This document shows positions 20,401-26,742 of a DNA stretch of 64,000 bases, piece after piece. The position numbers and the translations under genes are program-made. This DNA is from Tepidaquicella sp964564635 (lineage in GTDB: Bacteria > Bacteroidota > Ignavibacteria > Tepidaquicellales > Tepidaquicellaceae). A model generated the notes under the pieces. It saw only the letters and a list, made by a program, of their open reading frames with translations, did no database searches and was not told where the DNA came from. The stretch's first letter is position 1; each line of letters opens with the position of its first letter. The stretch lies in the NCBI GenBank assembly GCA_964564635.1, contig CAZMAR010000001.1, forward strand, positions 558,001 to 622,000. The letters are read 5' to 3'.

Positions 20401-23002
20401 AATAAGAATTAGTACCTGATACTTGATATATATTATATACATAACCTGATGTATAAGCACTATCTCTTAAATTATATATATTATTGTTATAGAAATGAGT
20501 TGTTAGAGAATTTGCATTATAAAATCCGTAAATAAGAGAACCGGTTCCTGTTACCCAGTTAATAAAATTATTGTTATAAACAAAATTTGTCTGCGTATTT
20601 CTACCATAAAGATATAAACCATAATTTGAACCACTTACAGAACGAATGTTATTGAATGTATTATTAAATATTCTTGCTTTTGCATTTTCCATATTGGAGT
20701 AATAAATGTACGCAGGATATATAGCTCCAGAACTTGCTCTATAAATATCTTGAATTACATTTGAAGAAAAATTAAGATTATTACCCCAATAATAAATATA
20801 AAAGCCATAAGCAGTACCAGATCCGGGAATATTAGTACCTGTTATTGCATTTCCAACCATATTTAAAGTATCAGCATAGCAGTAATATGCATCAATGCCA
20901 TAGAAAGTAGTAGAGAAAGTGCTCCCCAAATTTGCAGTAATAGTATTATTATTGATGTTTACAGTATTAGACATAACCGGGGAGGATAAAGCACCAGTAT
21001 AGTATGAATAAATACCATAGAAAGGATAACTAGTATTATAATTAGCATTGATAGTATTTCCAATAATATCTACATTCTGGTCATAACCATAATTAGTATA
21101 AATTCCATAGAAATAGTATGCATTATCGGGAGCGCTAAAAATATTATTGTTAACAATTCTAAAAGTGCTACCCTGATAATAGCTATAAATACCATAAGCA
21201 TAAGTAGTACCACCCCCATTACCAAGTCCAACAATATTATTCCCTATAATAGAGTTATTTTTATCATATAATGAATAAGGAGTAGAAGCAGAATAACCAT
21301 AAATGTAAATTCCAGTTCTTGCATTTAAAATAGTATTGTTTGAATATGTATTATAGGAATTTGTTCCTTCTATTAAAGTTGGATTGGTTAAATTATAATG
21401 GGAAATTCCCCTTGTTGAAGTATTTGTCCCTTTTAAAAATATTTTGCAGTTCTTAATTGTATTATATTGTGCACCTACATTGGTAACCGGGTTGGTTACA
21501 GAATATCCCCAATCTACCATATTATAGAGAGCGGTGTCCTTTTGCCTTACATTTATAGAGTCAAAAGTAAAATATTTTGTACCTGATAGTTGAATAATAT
21601 AATCAGTTGTTGCTGAAGTTCCATATCTTTCAACCCAGACTTCACCGGTTTCATCGGATTTCTTTTTAAAAGTAACAGTATTTGTAGCACTTGCACCATT
21701 TACAGGTGTAAATGTAAGCACACTATCTACTTCCGTTCCTGAAGTTGTTCCATAAACAGCTGGTTTCACATGGAATGTAACAGCACCGCTAACACCTCTT
21801 GTAGTAAGATCTCCTATCGCAGAAGTGAAGTTAGGATAGTCACTTGGGGTAGGTCCGATAATATAATTACCTGCCATAGGACCAACAATCTGCCTATTTC
21901 CAGCAGGAGCGGGTGGAACTGGTTGTACTGTACCCATTGTACCACTTCCTGTAACAGAGTCGCAAGTTGCATCAACAAAATTTCCCTGTGTTGCACCTGC
22001 AGGAATATCATAAGTTAACCAGAAGTAGTTATTTCCTTCTGAAAGAGTTTGAGAACCAGTAATATAAAAAACTCCGTTTGGATATTGAACTGTGGATCCA
22101 TATTGAGAAGAAGAAGAAAAAACAGGATTGCTTCCTGTATAAAATACTTTCGCATTTCTTATGTCAGTAGCAGGATTCGTTGTTCCTGTTGTGGTAAATT
22201 TGAATGAAGATATATTAAACGGATTCAATGCACCTGAGGTAGCAACATTTAATCTAAGTATTGGATTATTAATAGTATTCGTTAATACTCCACCAGTAAT
22301 TTGAGTATTTGTTAAAGAAGTTAGGGACATTGGGTCCGGAACACCAATTTTTACATCATCAATATGCAGGTCATATCCGTATCCACTGAGTGCCTGGAAT
22401 ATTACATAATTGACAGTACCATTATAACTTGATGGTATTGGTAATACAAAATTATACCAACCAGCAGTAGGATATACTCTTGATATCTTTGCAAGCAGGG
22501 TTGCTCCAGAGGTGGTATATTTTGTTGTGCTAACCCAAATTGCAAGGGTATCAAAATAAGTACCAGCATAACCATTTTCTCTATACATCCAGAAATCAAC
22601 AACTGCATTACCGCCAGCCCCGGATAAGTCAAATGAAGGGGTAATTAAGTTTGCTATATAACCGGAAGGAGAACCCCAGCAATAGTATCTTGCCATATAA
22701 GTTCCGGTATGTGGATATACGCCTGAAGGATATGAGCTGACCGTAACCCTATCCCAGATAGTACTACCATAAATTGCAGTATCAGTCCATCCAGTTGGAG
22801 GGAATGAAGCTTCCTCAAATGAGGTCTGAACATAAATTACTCTTAAATCTCCCGTTTTATTATTATCAGAAACCTGATTAGAATTATCAATTACATATTG
22901 TGAGGATAAATCAATACCGGATGTTACCGGCTCCGGTGAAAATCCAACTGATATAATCAGCATTACGATAAAACCGGCGAGTAAAGGGAAGATTTTTTTC
23001 AT
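11450..23002 (-). CDS. Giant secreted multi-module beta-helix protein with C-terminal dockerin-like domain
   Basis: A 3850-residue protein, rich in Tyr, Asn, Ser and Thr. Approximate layout: signal peptide 1-22; a MAM/choice-of-anchor-J-like jelly roll 52-215 (SFEEASFPPTGW ... DLHIDDVKIG); a domain like the N-terminal domain of BNR-repeat proteins 218-372; then four long right-handed beta-helix modules. Each module opens with a Y-x-S/T-I-x-x-A-I-x-D-L-N-x-R-G-V type strand (about 385, 1243, 2090, 3110), runs through many short NNxI/YGIY coils, and three of the four end in DIGADEF (about 1067, 2864, 3637); the second ends in IGSHEF (about 1980). Ig-like or fibronectin-like spacers follow modules 1, 2 and 3. 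A charged linker (EVPVEDNNVEEASPGKG) lies near 3020-3045. The end has a conserved VVMHRNHLETWS module and two 12-residue calcium loops, DINQDGAVDALD and DLNGDGAVDALD (about 3757-3805). No T9SS sorting domain is present. It is likely an adhesin or matrix protein; the ligand is unknown. Confidence 0.85.
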   Translation of the reverse strand: MKKIFPLLAGFIVMLIISVGFSPEPVTSGIDLSSQYVIDNSNQVSDNNKTGDLRVIYVQTSFEEASFPPTGWTDTAIYGSTIWDRVTVSSYPSGVYPHTGTYMARYYCWGSPSGYIANLITPSFDLSGAGGNAVVDFWMYRENGYAGTYFDTLAIWVSTTKYTTSGATLLAKISRVYPTAGWYNFVLPIPSSYNGTVNYVIFQALSGYGYDLHIDDVKIGVPDPMSLTSLTNTQITGGVLTNTINNPILRLNVATSGALNPFNISSFKFTTTGTTNPATDIRNAKVFYTGSNPVFSSSSQYGSTVQYPNGVFYITGSQTLSEGNNYFWLTYDIPAGATQGNFVDATCDSVTGSGTMGTVQPVPPAPAGNRQIVGPMAGNYIIGPTPSDYPNFTSAIGDLTTRGVSGAVTFHVKPAVYGTTSGTEVDSVLTFTPVNGASATNTVTFKKKSDETGEVWVERYGTSATTDYIIQLSGTKYFTFDSINVRQKDTALYNMVDWGYSVTNPVTNVGAQYNTIKNCKIFLKGTNTSTRGISHYNLTNPTLIEGTNSYNTYSNNTILNARTGIYIYGYSASTPYSLYDKNNSIIGNNIVGLGNGGGTTYAYGIYSYYQGSTFRIVNNNIFSAPDNAYYFYGIYTNYGYDQNVDIIGNTINANYNTSYPFYGIYSYYTGALSSPVMSNTVNINNNTITANLGSTFSTTFYGIDAYYCYADTLNMVGNAITGTNIPGSGTAYGFYIYYWGNNLNFSSNVIQDIYRASSGAIYPAYIYYSNMENAKARIFNNTFNNIRSVSGSNYGLYLYGRNTQTNFVYNNNFINWVTGTGSLIYGFYNANSLTTHFYNNNIYNLRDSAYTSGYVYNIYQVSGTNSYYYNNFISNSRANSSSSNLANVGFYINGGTFNGIYYNSIYLADTSTSTSYGSAGIYLAGSYYTEARNNNIINISKPGNGTYTAKTSGIRLGSNTYLPYYSIFSGNNNIYCGSTSDTGRVIYYDGPSRFFTLQTYKNYVNPREQSSISEMPVFSSASTGDLHINGATPTLLYNGALSIAPPYAPISITEDKDGNARSDPFADIGADEFSGTMATDIVQPTIVYDKLGNGSVVTSRQFSNVLILDPSGVNSTTYAPRVYYKKSTNANTFNDNTSATDGWKYAVGTLSGSSFTFTIDYTKLYGGSVSSGDIIQYFVVAQDNASTPNVGINSGVFTTTPTSVALTAANFPITGTINQYNIVASGLSSTVYVGTGQTYTSLTGTGGLFAAINSGVLTGNLNVVITSDLVEPGTYQLQNWSEQYAPATYKITIRPDGTTIRNIYGWVANTNGLIRLYGVNNVTIDGSYGGSGRYLRFVNRTGGSYPTISFTYGCTYDTLRNCIIEGVNTSTTSGIVLIGTGVTTAPQQANNYLTISGNLIRDLSDSLTTSPYIGICNYGSAIPVLNSYNNIINNEIMNCFYYGIYMTTTGSGDGWVIKKNSIYYVPGTYTLPLTNASWYGIYIYPSYYGNGYTIDSNYIGGSQAQAGGSYMQTQGLFHGIYVGAGYNAQTTIRGNVVKNIRSTYITASTTTYYGIAGVLGWLNISGNTVGSADSTERLQMNGIFRAIQASPSYYAGNPTLIVNNNTINNIWTRPDSTIVTLSGTFSRYGIVLGGYLPTECKNNVIMNMLSWQSPGATSYNCFHMGILPNVYNKVNVENNYIYNIANLVTAAPTGTGRILVYGIQPIYLGDGSTVAGNRISKIYSSTINSSGDLVIGIYNAASYYGMTTTIYNNQISMTDNNGSWANVVGAMDVSSNAGYCNWFYNTIVLGGTAGSGNPYNSYAYYRATTSGLATYSILRNNLLYNLRTGGSNNNLATGVQTGSLDQFTQQYPYALADEEMLPTSMKGGERGTSPYFLSDYNFYVAPNADKIGDWYGTFYNLSGWKTASGEDANSSADTVANAPASQLFRNYGNADLNIDTTQAVSILVAKRGLGITGITNDYNGYPRSQTGPTCIGSHEFNYTKPIVPSLVSPSNGATGIPIPVVMKWNKTIFASGYQLQISTDSTFGTTVKDTIASDSVYTFYQAVSSTKYFWRVRTVYAQYGVSQYSPIWNFTPQAAGPLTGIKYIPGDYPSIPAAITDLNTYGVGTGGVTFRVATGHIDTAANLVINARGTASNQIVFEKWGTLDNPLPNPLIVAAAGTGTMDGIIKFNGVSYITFDGIDLAENPANTTTTTQMEWGYALLKASADSGSQNITIKNCNITLKKTNTSSVGIYSANHTISSTSSLTITSFSGTNSSNKFYNNYISNCYIGIWVGGFADASLPYAFYDHFNQIGVQGGNTIRNFGGSSVTTYGIYSIYQDSLSISNNDIGGGTGTTTTNYGIFVSICYNSSITVYNNTVSDTNAVTTSSSYGIGLSNAGYNGVDNTVIVKRNTVQGMTTTAVTSGALYGYYLYYVTSMNFIVDSNKFINNKWGGTSQTATGTIYGFYIYPYTTTPPVGSVGYVTNNYFAGNRRIQSTLSTGTLYGMYLYYGQETFNVYNNTIENDTLAVTTGTAYYMYGYNYYSTTVNYYNNVIRNLYKGLGSSGVLYCVYISNAASSGTFNYYNNTVENIYSDGIGSVYGIYNASTAVNKNFYGNIVRNIRTIGSGVVYGYYFSGGTNVNIYRNLVTNLRTGSGSGYGMYVSSGTTNNIYNNFVSDIRSDSSTSAPADFGVYLSGGTTNNLYYNTIYLNAQSMVSGSTFGTAALWASTTPTLDLRNNIIVNVSTPGATGGYTVAYQRNSTTLTTYANTSDYNLFYAGTPASNRLIYYDGTNMDSTLALYKARVTPRDANSVTQNPPFVNVSTRPYDLHIDTALATVAESGGNTVSSPIAITTDFDGQPRYPNPGYPVHPLYPATAPDIGADEFGGKPLDINPPNISYTPLLNTPSLSARTLTATISDPSGVPTTSPGWPILYWKINSGSWNAAAPTTVSYPQYTYTFGGGVVLGDTVFYYIVARDNSTPPNIGAYPSLGAGGFTYDPPAASIPPTNPSSYRISAAPLAGDYTVGLTLFNSIAGKRIYFEKVVEKVIKEVPVEDNNVEEASPGKGQEPKKDATELTSPYAGNGRTKLVTVEQERWIPMENGKVYDGPLYIKKEENPAVDLPDGIMGVYATITAAVNDLNLRGVSANTRFLLVDTSYTTGETYPIVINVQNMNLPSSTKTVTIKPNTGVNATINGNAPSTQIFKIQTSYVTIDGSNTTGGTTRNLSIINSSITAPQVIVIGSVGTTPITNVTVKNCIITNGVNSSSSVIVSDANAPGTAGWFNNIEIINNKINLAYIGIYSIANVATGNGSGLNISNNELNNTLSPVRLVKIYVQGVDGVTVANNLIGNDSNAVDASNITGIWFATGTKNGTISGNTITNLAGYGPPRGIAISTGVANSNISITKNTITGIRTAYSSPPYGIYVFSTTSGVSITKNKIGNMLNSNTGGYGCRGINIATTVSPSNIEIINNFVWNIVATSDASVTYWGIGIALDASISGVTVYFNSVNLYGSYSGYSSSTVHTAFYASSGITALNLRDNIFVNKFDNTASTTDKSYSIYCAGTNAAFTDINYNDYYVSGTPGILGYLGGDKTTLSDWKLATLKDSASISGDPIFVNDSNLHIDSTQVSPVGNAGQYISTVTDDIDDNPRSTVSPDIGADEFNYSSPMLTLNLKVYLEGFWNGTTHVSDTAKVYIANSTSPYAFVDSQKVVLSSSGTATMNFNKASGNYYIVVMHRNHLETWSRLPQSFVAGTPLSYDFTTDSAKAYGYNMKKVGSVWVLYAGDINQDGAVDALDVALFIPQYGNFGYLSGDLNGDGAVDALDVAILISDFGITKSVPTVMTPPDPGQRSRIIEEIRKKYETPKREFKQNTE

Positions 23003-23165
23003 AATATTTTTGTTTAAGGTTTATAAAATAATTTTTTGAAATTATTTTTTATTTCTCTCTTTTTAATGGGTATAAAAATGTACGACGGATGCGGATTTTC
23101 CTTATTGAAAAAAAGTCGAATAACTTTTCTTTCTCTTTTATGCATCAAGATTTGATTTCACCATC

Positions 23166-23194
23166 AATATACAACTGAAATTTTGAAATGTCAA
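23166..23194 (-). promoter_or_regulatory. Promoter of the giant beta-helix gene
   Basis: On the minus strand TTGACA (23189-23194), 17 bp, TATATT (23166-23171). It is 164 bp upstream of the ATG, so the message would have a long leader. No Shine-Dalgarno sequence precedes the ATG. Confidence 0.6.
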
Positions 23195-23282
23195 GTTTAT
23201 TTTTCAGTAATTTTTTGGTGTTTTTTTTCCATCCCGTGAGGAAAGTATTCTATAACAAAATCAAAAGTAAATAATTTTTTCC

Positions 23283-23357
23283 ATCTCGCGTCTTAGCACC
23301 TGCTAAAGCAGGAAATCATTCCTCTCTACAGAGCAGGGGCTCTGTATTAAGCGAGAT
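23283..23357. repeat. Double-hairpin repeat, copy 1
   Basis: Enclosed by ATCTCGC ... GCGAGAT. Inside are hairpin 1 (TTAGC-ACCT-GCTAA, 23293-23306), a spacer with AATCATT, and hairpin 2 (TACAGAGC-AGGG-GCTCTGTA, 23327-23346). Copy 2 has the same order of parts. It could be a REP-like or miniature mobile repeat, or a structured RNA. Confidence 0.6.
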
Positions 23358-23491
23358 ATTTGTTTTTCATCCATTGTAATATATTGTATGAATAACTTTT
23401 GCTCCACAGCACCTGCTCCTATCTATCATCATTTTAGATTCTGATTACTATACCCTCACTCAAAAAGAATCTATCCTTCTCCCCTCTCGTA

Positions 23492-23555
23492 GTGTAGCTG
23501 GGGGCTACGGCACGAATCATTTTTCTTTACAAAGCTGGGGCTCTGTAAAGAGAAA
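23492..23555. repeat. Double-hairpin repeat, copy 2
   Basis: Hairpin 1 is GTAGC-TGGGG-GCTAC (23494-23508), followed by GAATCATT and hairpin 2, TTTCTTTACAAAGC-TGGG-GCTCTGTAAAGAGAAA (23522-23555, one A-C mismatch and a two-base bulge). Relative to copy 1, the first stem differs by a paired change (T-A to G-C), so pairing is kept while sequence changes. Confidence 0.6.
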
Positions 23556-23672
23556 TACCACTAAAAAACACTCATACACTTTTCTTATAATTGCAATGAA
23601 AATAAAGAAGACATACTATCAAATGGGATTTTAATTAAATTCAATCTTTAATAACTTTAATTAAAACAAAAT

Positions 23673-24431
23673 ATGATAACAGTAAAAAACCTAACTAAAA
23701 TATATCCGGGTAATACAAAAGCACTTGATTCTGTATCGTTTTCAATAGAAAGGGGTGAAATATGCGGATATATTGGTGCAAACGGAGCGGGAAAATCCAC
23801 TACTGTTAAAATAATAGGTGGAATGCTAAACTTCAATTCAGGAGATGTAATTGTAAATGGAGAAAACGTAAAAACCAATCAGGTCTATGTAAAACAGATA
23901 AGTGGATATGTACCGGAAATACCAAATGTATTTAATTCCATAACACCAAAAGAATACTTTGAGTTTACAGCCAAAATCAGAAAAATTCCAACAAATGAAT
24001 TAAATAAAAGAATTGATTATTTTTCTGATTTATTCAATTACAAAGATTATCTTTCAATCTCGTTCGGAAAAATATCGAAAGGTAATAAACAAAAAATTTT
24101 TATTACATCAGCATTGATACATAATCCTGAAGTAATATTATTAGATGAGCCATTAAGTGGACTTGATGCAACAAGTATAATCATATTTCAGGAAATGTTA
24201 AAGAAACTATCAGAGAAAGGAAAAACTATTTTTTACTGCTCACATTTACTAAATATGATAGAAAAAATATCAACACGGATAATTATTCTGGAAAAAGGAA
24301 AAATACAATTAGATAAAAAAACAATAGAACTTAGAAAAGATAAGGAATATACAGATTTAGAAAACTTATATAAAAGTTTACAGGAAGAATCAGACACAAA
24401 GAGTTTTGATTATGAGCAGGCTTATAATTAA
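23673..24431 (+). CDS. ABC transporter ATP-binding protein (ABC-2/exporter type)
   Basis: A 252-residue nucleotide-binding subunit. Walker A is GANGAGKST (about 36-44), Walker B is EVILLDEPLSGLD (about 153-165), and the H-loop is YCSHLL. The signature is ISKGNKQK, a variant of LSGGQ seen in ABC-2 and gliding/Nos-type exporters. The sequence GEICGYIGANGAGKSTT is typical of single-domain exporters. No permease gene is next to it: the following gene encodes a predicted outer-membrane-type protein whose start overlaps this one by about 20 nt. The partner subunit must lie elsewhere, or the protein acts in another way. No Shine-Dalgarno sequence is visible. Confidence 0.85.
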   Translation: MITVKNLTKIYPGNTKALDSVSFSIERGEICGYIGANGAGKSTTVKIIGGMLNFNSGDVIVNGENVKTNQVYVKQISGYVPEIPNVFNSITPKEYFEFTAKIRKIPTNELNKRIDYFSDLFNYKDYLSISFGKISKGNKQKIFITSALIHNPEVILLDEPLSGLDATSIIIFQEMLKKLSEKGKTIFYCSHLLNMIEKISTRIIILEKGKIQLDKKTIELRKDKEYTDLENLYKSLQEESDTKSFDYEQAYN

Positions 24432-26316
24432 CATTACAATTATTTTTTTTATTGTTTTTAAAACTCTCCATTCCCAAACTTTTGAAATTCAACTGGATAC
24501 AATAATTATTCAGGAAGGCTTAACAACAAATTTTGAAAACAATTTAAATTCCGCAATTTTTAAATCATCTTTATATAAGAATATACAAACTGGCAGAATA
24601 AAATTTTTTATAAACGGCTACTACAATTCCGATGTAACAAAGTTAGGAAGTAATTTTGCAAGGGATAATATTAATATAACTCTTGGTACAAACTATCTTT
24701 TAACAAAAAAAATATCTGCCGGGCTTGGGGTACAAAGCAAGTCTCTATCAGATGAAAAAAATATTGAAGTAAATAAGACAAAAAGTATGTTTTACTTTGC
24801 GAATTTTGATTATACAAATCTTGATAATTTTAGAATAAATGCAAAAATTGGTATTAAAAATGATGAACAAACAGGAAAGGCAACATCAGGATTTAGTACA
24901 TTAATATTAACAGAGGTTGATAGATTGTTTATATACGATATAAACACGAGAGGAAAATTAAACATATCTTATGAAAATCTGATACAAAAGAAAAATCATT
25001 TTGCTGAAATTAGCACAAACTTATTTAAATCATTTACAATAAACGCTGATAACAATCTTTATATTAGAGCGTATAATACAAAGAACGACTTTTTTATTCC
25101 TTCAACACCAAGCGTAATAACTCAGTATAATGAAACTATGAACACACAATCAAGAATGGATAATTATATTATATTGCAAGATGAATTGAATTATAAATTT
25201 ATAAAAAACTTTGTGCTTACTATCAGTGGTGTTTATCTATTTAAAAATTATGAAAATGAATATAAATACAAACCACAGGGAACAAGTGCTATATTAGAAA
25301 ATATATATGACACAAGGGTAAATGAAAACAGAGTAGAAGGATATGCAAAAATAAATTACTACACAACAAAATTTAATACAAGTTTAAAGTTATTATTTTC
25401 AGAGCGAGCGGAAATTCACAATTTAATCAATACTGAAGGATATAATCAAACAGTTATTCTTGAGCTTGAAAGAATTGAAAATAACAAAAATAATTCTGCA
25501 TCAGTTACTTCTGCGATTTTGAATTTTGATTACAATTTAAGTAATGTACACTCAATAAATCTTTCTTCATCATATTATTTATTGCGATATAATACGGATA
25601 CAAAAGAGAATGCCGATGATAGAGATGAATTATATTTTACAACACAGATATCACATACATTCAATAATCTTTCAGACTTTAAATTAACAACTCTGTTTGA
25701 ATTCAATATGACAATTTTAAGTTATATATATAAAGAGAGAAGTTCAAATAATTATACGAACAAGGTATTTAGATTAAATTCAAGAAGTACATATTCTCCA
25801 ATAAAAAATTTAACTACGGTTAATTCATTTCAGGTCCTTGCAAATTATACTGTATATAGATTTGAAGATTTGCTTTCTCAGATACAGAGTTATGTGTTCC
25901 GACAATTGCAAATATGGGATTCGACACGATACTACATGACAAAAAATATTTTTACAAATATAAACGGTGAGTTAAAAATTTATGAACAGGGACAGTTTAA
26001 TGAAAAAAATTTTTCAATAAGACCATCTGACTTTTTCGTAGAAAAGAGAATAGATATAAACTTAAATTATAATTATGAATTTTTAACTATAGGTGCAGGA
26101 TTTAAATTTTTTATACTTGACCAATATGAATATGACAGCGGAGAAAAAAGACTAAAATATTTTACTCAAAATTTCGGACCATATTCAAATTTAACACTTT
26201 CTTTTTATAACGGGACTTTTGTATATTTGATATATAGTAAAGATTTTATAAAGTCAACCGGTAACTATGAAAACAAATCGGATAATTTTATAATAAAAGT
26301 ATTTTTTAAATTTTAA
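24412..26316 (+). CDS. Putative outer-membrane beta-barrel protein of unknown function
   Basis: About 634 residues. The ATG at 24412 (MSRLIINI) starts a good signal peptide with cleavage likely after LHSQ; a TTG two codons upstream is the alternative. The mature chain has no long hydrophobic helix but many alternating amphipathic strands rich in Tyr, Asn, Phe and Thr with Asn/Asp turns, and it ends in FIIKVFFKF with a terminal phenylalanine, as outer-membrane barrels do. No family was recognised. The start overlaps the ABC ATPase gene by 20 nt, which implies coupled translation. The next gene begins 9 nt after the stop. Confidence 0.65.
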   Translation: MSRLIINITIIFFIVFKTLHSQTFEIQLDTIIIQEGLTTNFENNLNSAIFKSSLYKNIQTGRIKFFINGYYNSDVTKLGSNFARDNINITLGTNYLLTKKISAGLGVQSKSLSDEKNIEVNKTKSMFYFANFDYTNLDNFRINAKIGIKNDEQTGKATSGFSTLILTEVDRLFIYDINTRGKLNISYENLIQKKNHFAEISTNLFKSFTINADNNLYIRAYNTKNDFFIPSTPSVITQYNETMNTQSRMDNYIILQDELNYKFIKNFVLTISGVYLFKNYENEYKYKPQGTSAILENIYDTRVNENRVEGYAKINYYTTKFNTSLKLLFSERAEIHNLINTEGYNQTVILELERIENNKNNSASVTSAILNFDYNLSNVHSINLSSSYYLLRYNTDTKENADDRDELYFTTQISHTFNNLSDFKLTTLFEFNMTILSYIYKERSSNNYTNKVFRLNSRSTYSPIKNLTTVNSFQVLANYTVYRFEDLLSQIQSYVFRQLQIWDSTRYYMTKNIFTNINGELKIYEQGQFNEKNFSIRPSDFFVEKRIDINLNYNYEFLTIGAGFKFFILDQYEYDSGEKRLKYFTQNFGPYSNLTLSFYNGTFVYLIYSKDFIKSTGNYENKSDNFIIKVFFKF

Positions 26317-26325
26317 AATTTTATT

Positions 26326-26730
26326 TTGAAAAAAATTGACTTAAAATACAAAAGCGATAGAAAGGCACTTACTGAATTAGAAGGTATATTAATCAACATT
26401 AATAAAGAATTAAATCTACCGGAGGAAAAATTTATAAATCTTCAAATTGCTGTCTCAGAAGCGATGTTGAACGCAATAGTTCATGGGAATAAGGAAAATC
26501 CTGAAAAGAATGTTTTCGTTTTAATTGAATATGATAAAAATAAAATTACTATCAGTATAAAAGATGAAGGGAAAGGGTTTGATATAAATTCACTTCCCGA
26601 CCCAACCAGAGGAGAAAATTTGTTTAAGGAGCACGGTAGGGGAATTTTAATCATAAAATCTCTTGTTGATATATTTGATTGCTTTTCAGATACCAGCGGT
26701 ACTGAAATTAAAATAACTATGTTAAAATAA
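26326..26730 (+). CDS. Anti-sigma-factor-type serine/threonine kinase (HATPase_c, RsbW/SpoIIAB-like)
   Basis: A 134-residue stand-alone GHKL ATPase. The N-box is SEAMLNAIVHGN (about 44-55), the G1 box is DEGKGFD (about 85-91), and the G2 box is HGRGILIIKSLVD (about 105-117). This matches RsbW-type regulators that bind and inhibit a sigma factor and phosphorylate an anti-anti-sigma partner. No sigma factor, STAS protein or PP2C phosphatase is adjacent. The start is TTG; no ATG is available near by. It sits 9 nt after the barrel gene and 12 nt before mdh, in one probable operon. Confidence 0.85.
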   Translation: MKKIDLKYKSDRKALTELEGILININKELNLPEEKFINLQIAVSEAMLNAIVHGNKENPEKNVFVLIEYDKNKITISIKDEGKGFDINSLPDPTRGENLFKEHGRGILIIKSLVDIFDCFSDTSGTEIKITMLK

Positions 26731-26742
26731 AAATTTTATTCT

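Larger units (their letters stand above)
23003..23672. other. Gene-free region between the giant gene and the ABC ATPase gene
   Basis: A 670-bp stretch without a credible coding frame. It holds the promoter and a leader of about 155 nt for the giant gene (minus strand) and, from 23283 to 23555, two copies of a double-hairpin repeat with a degenerate fragment (GCACCTGCT near 23409) between them. Base composition is clearly more G+C-rich inside the repeats than around them. Confidence 0.7.

Noticed and set aside
11450..23002. Repeated short motifs in the giant gene as a possible CRISPR or tandem DNA repeat array
   Set aside because: The repeats are degenerate at DNA level, of unequal length and in frame with protein coils; there is no constant repeat with unique spacers.
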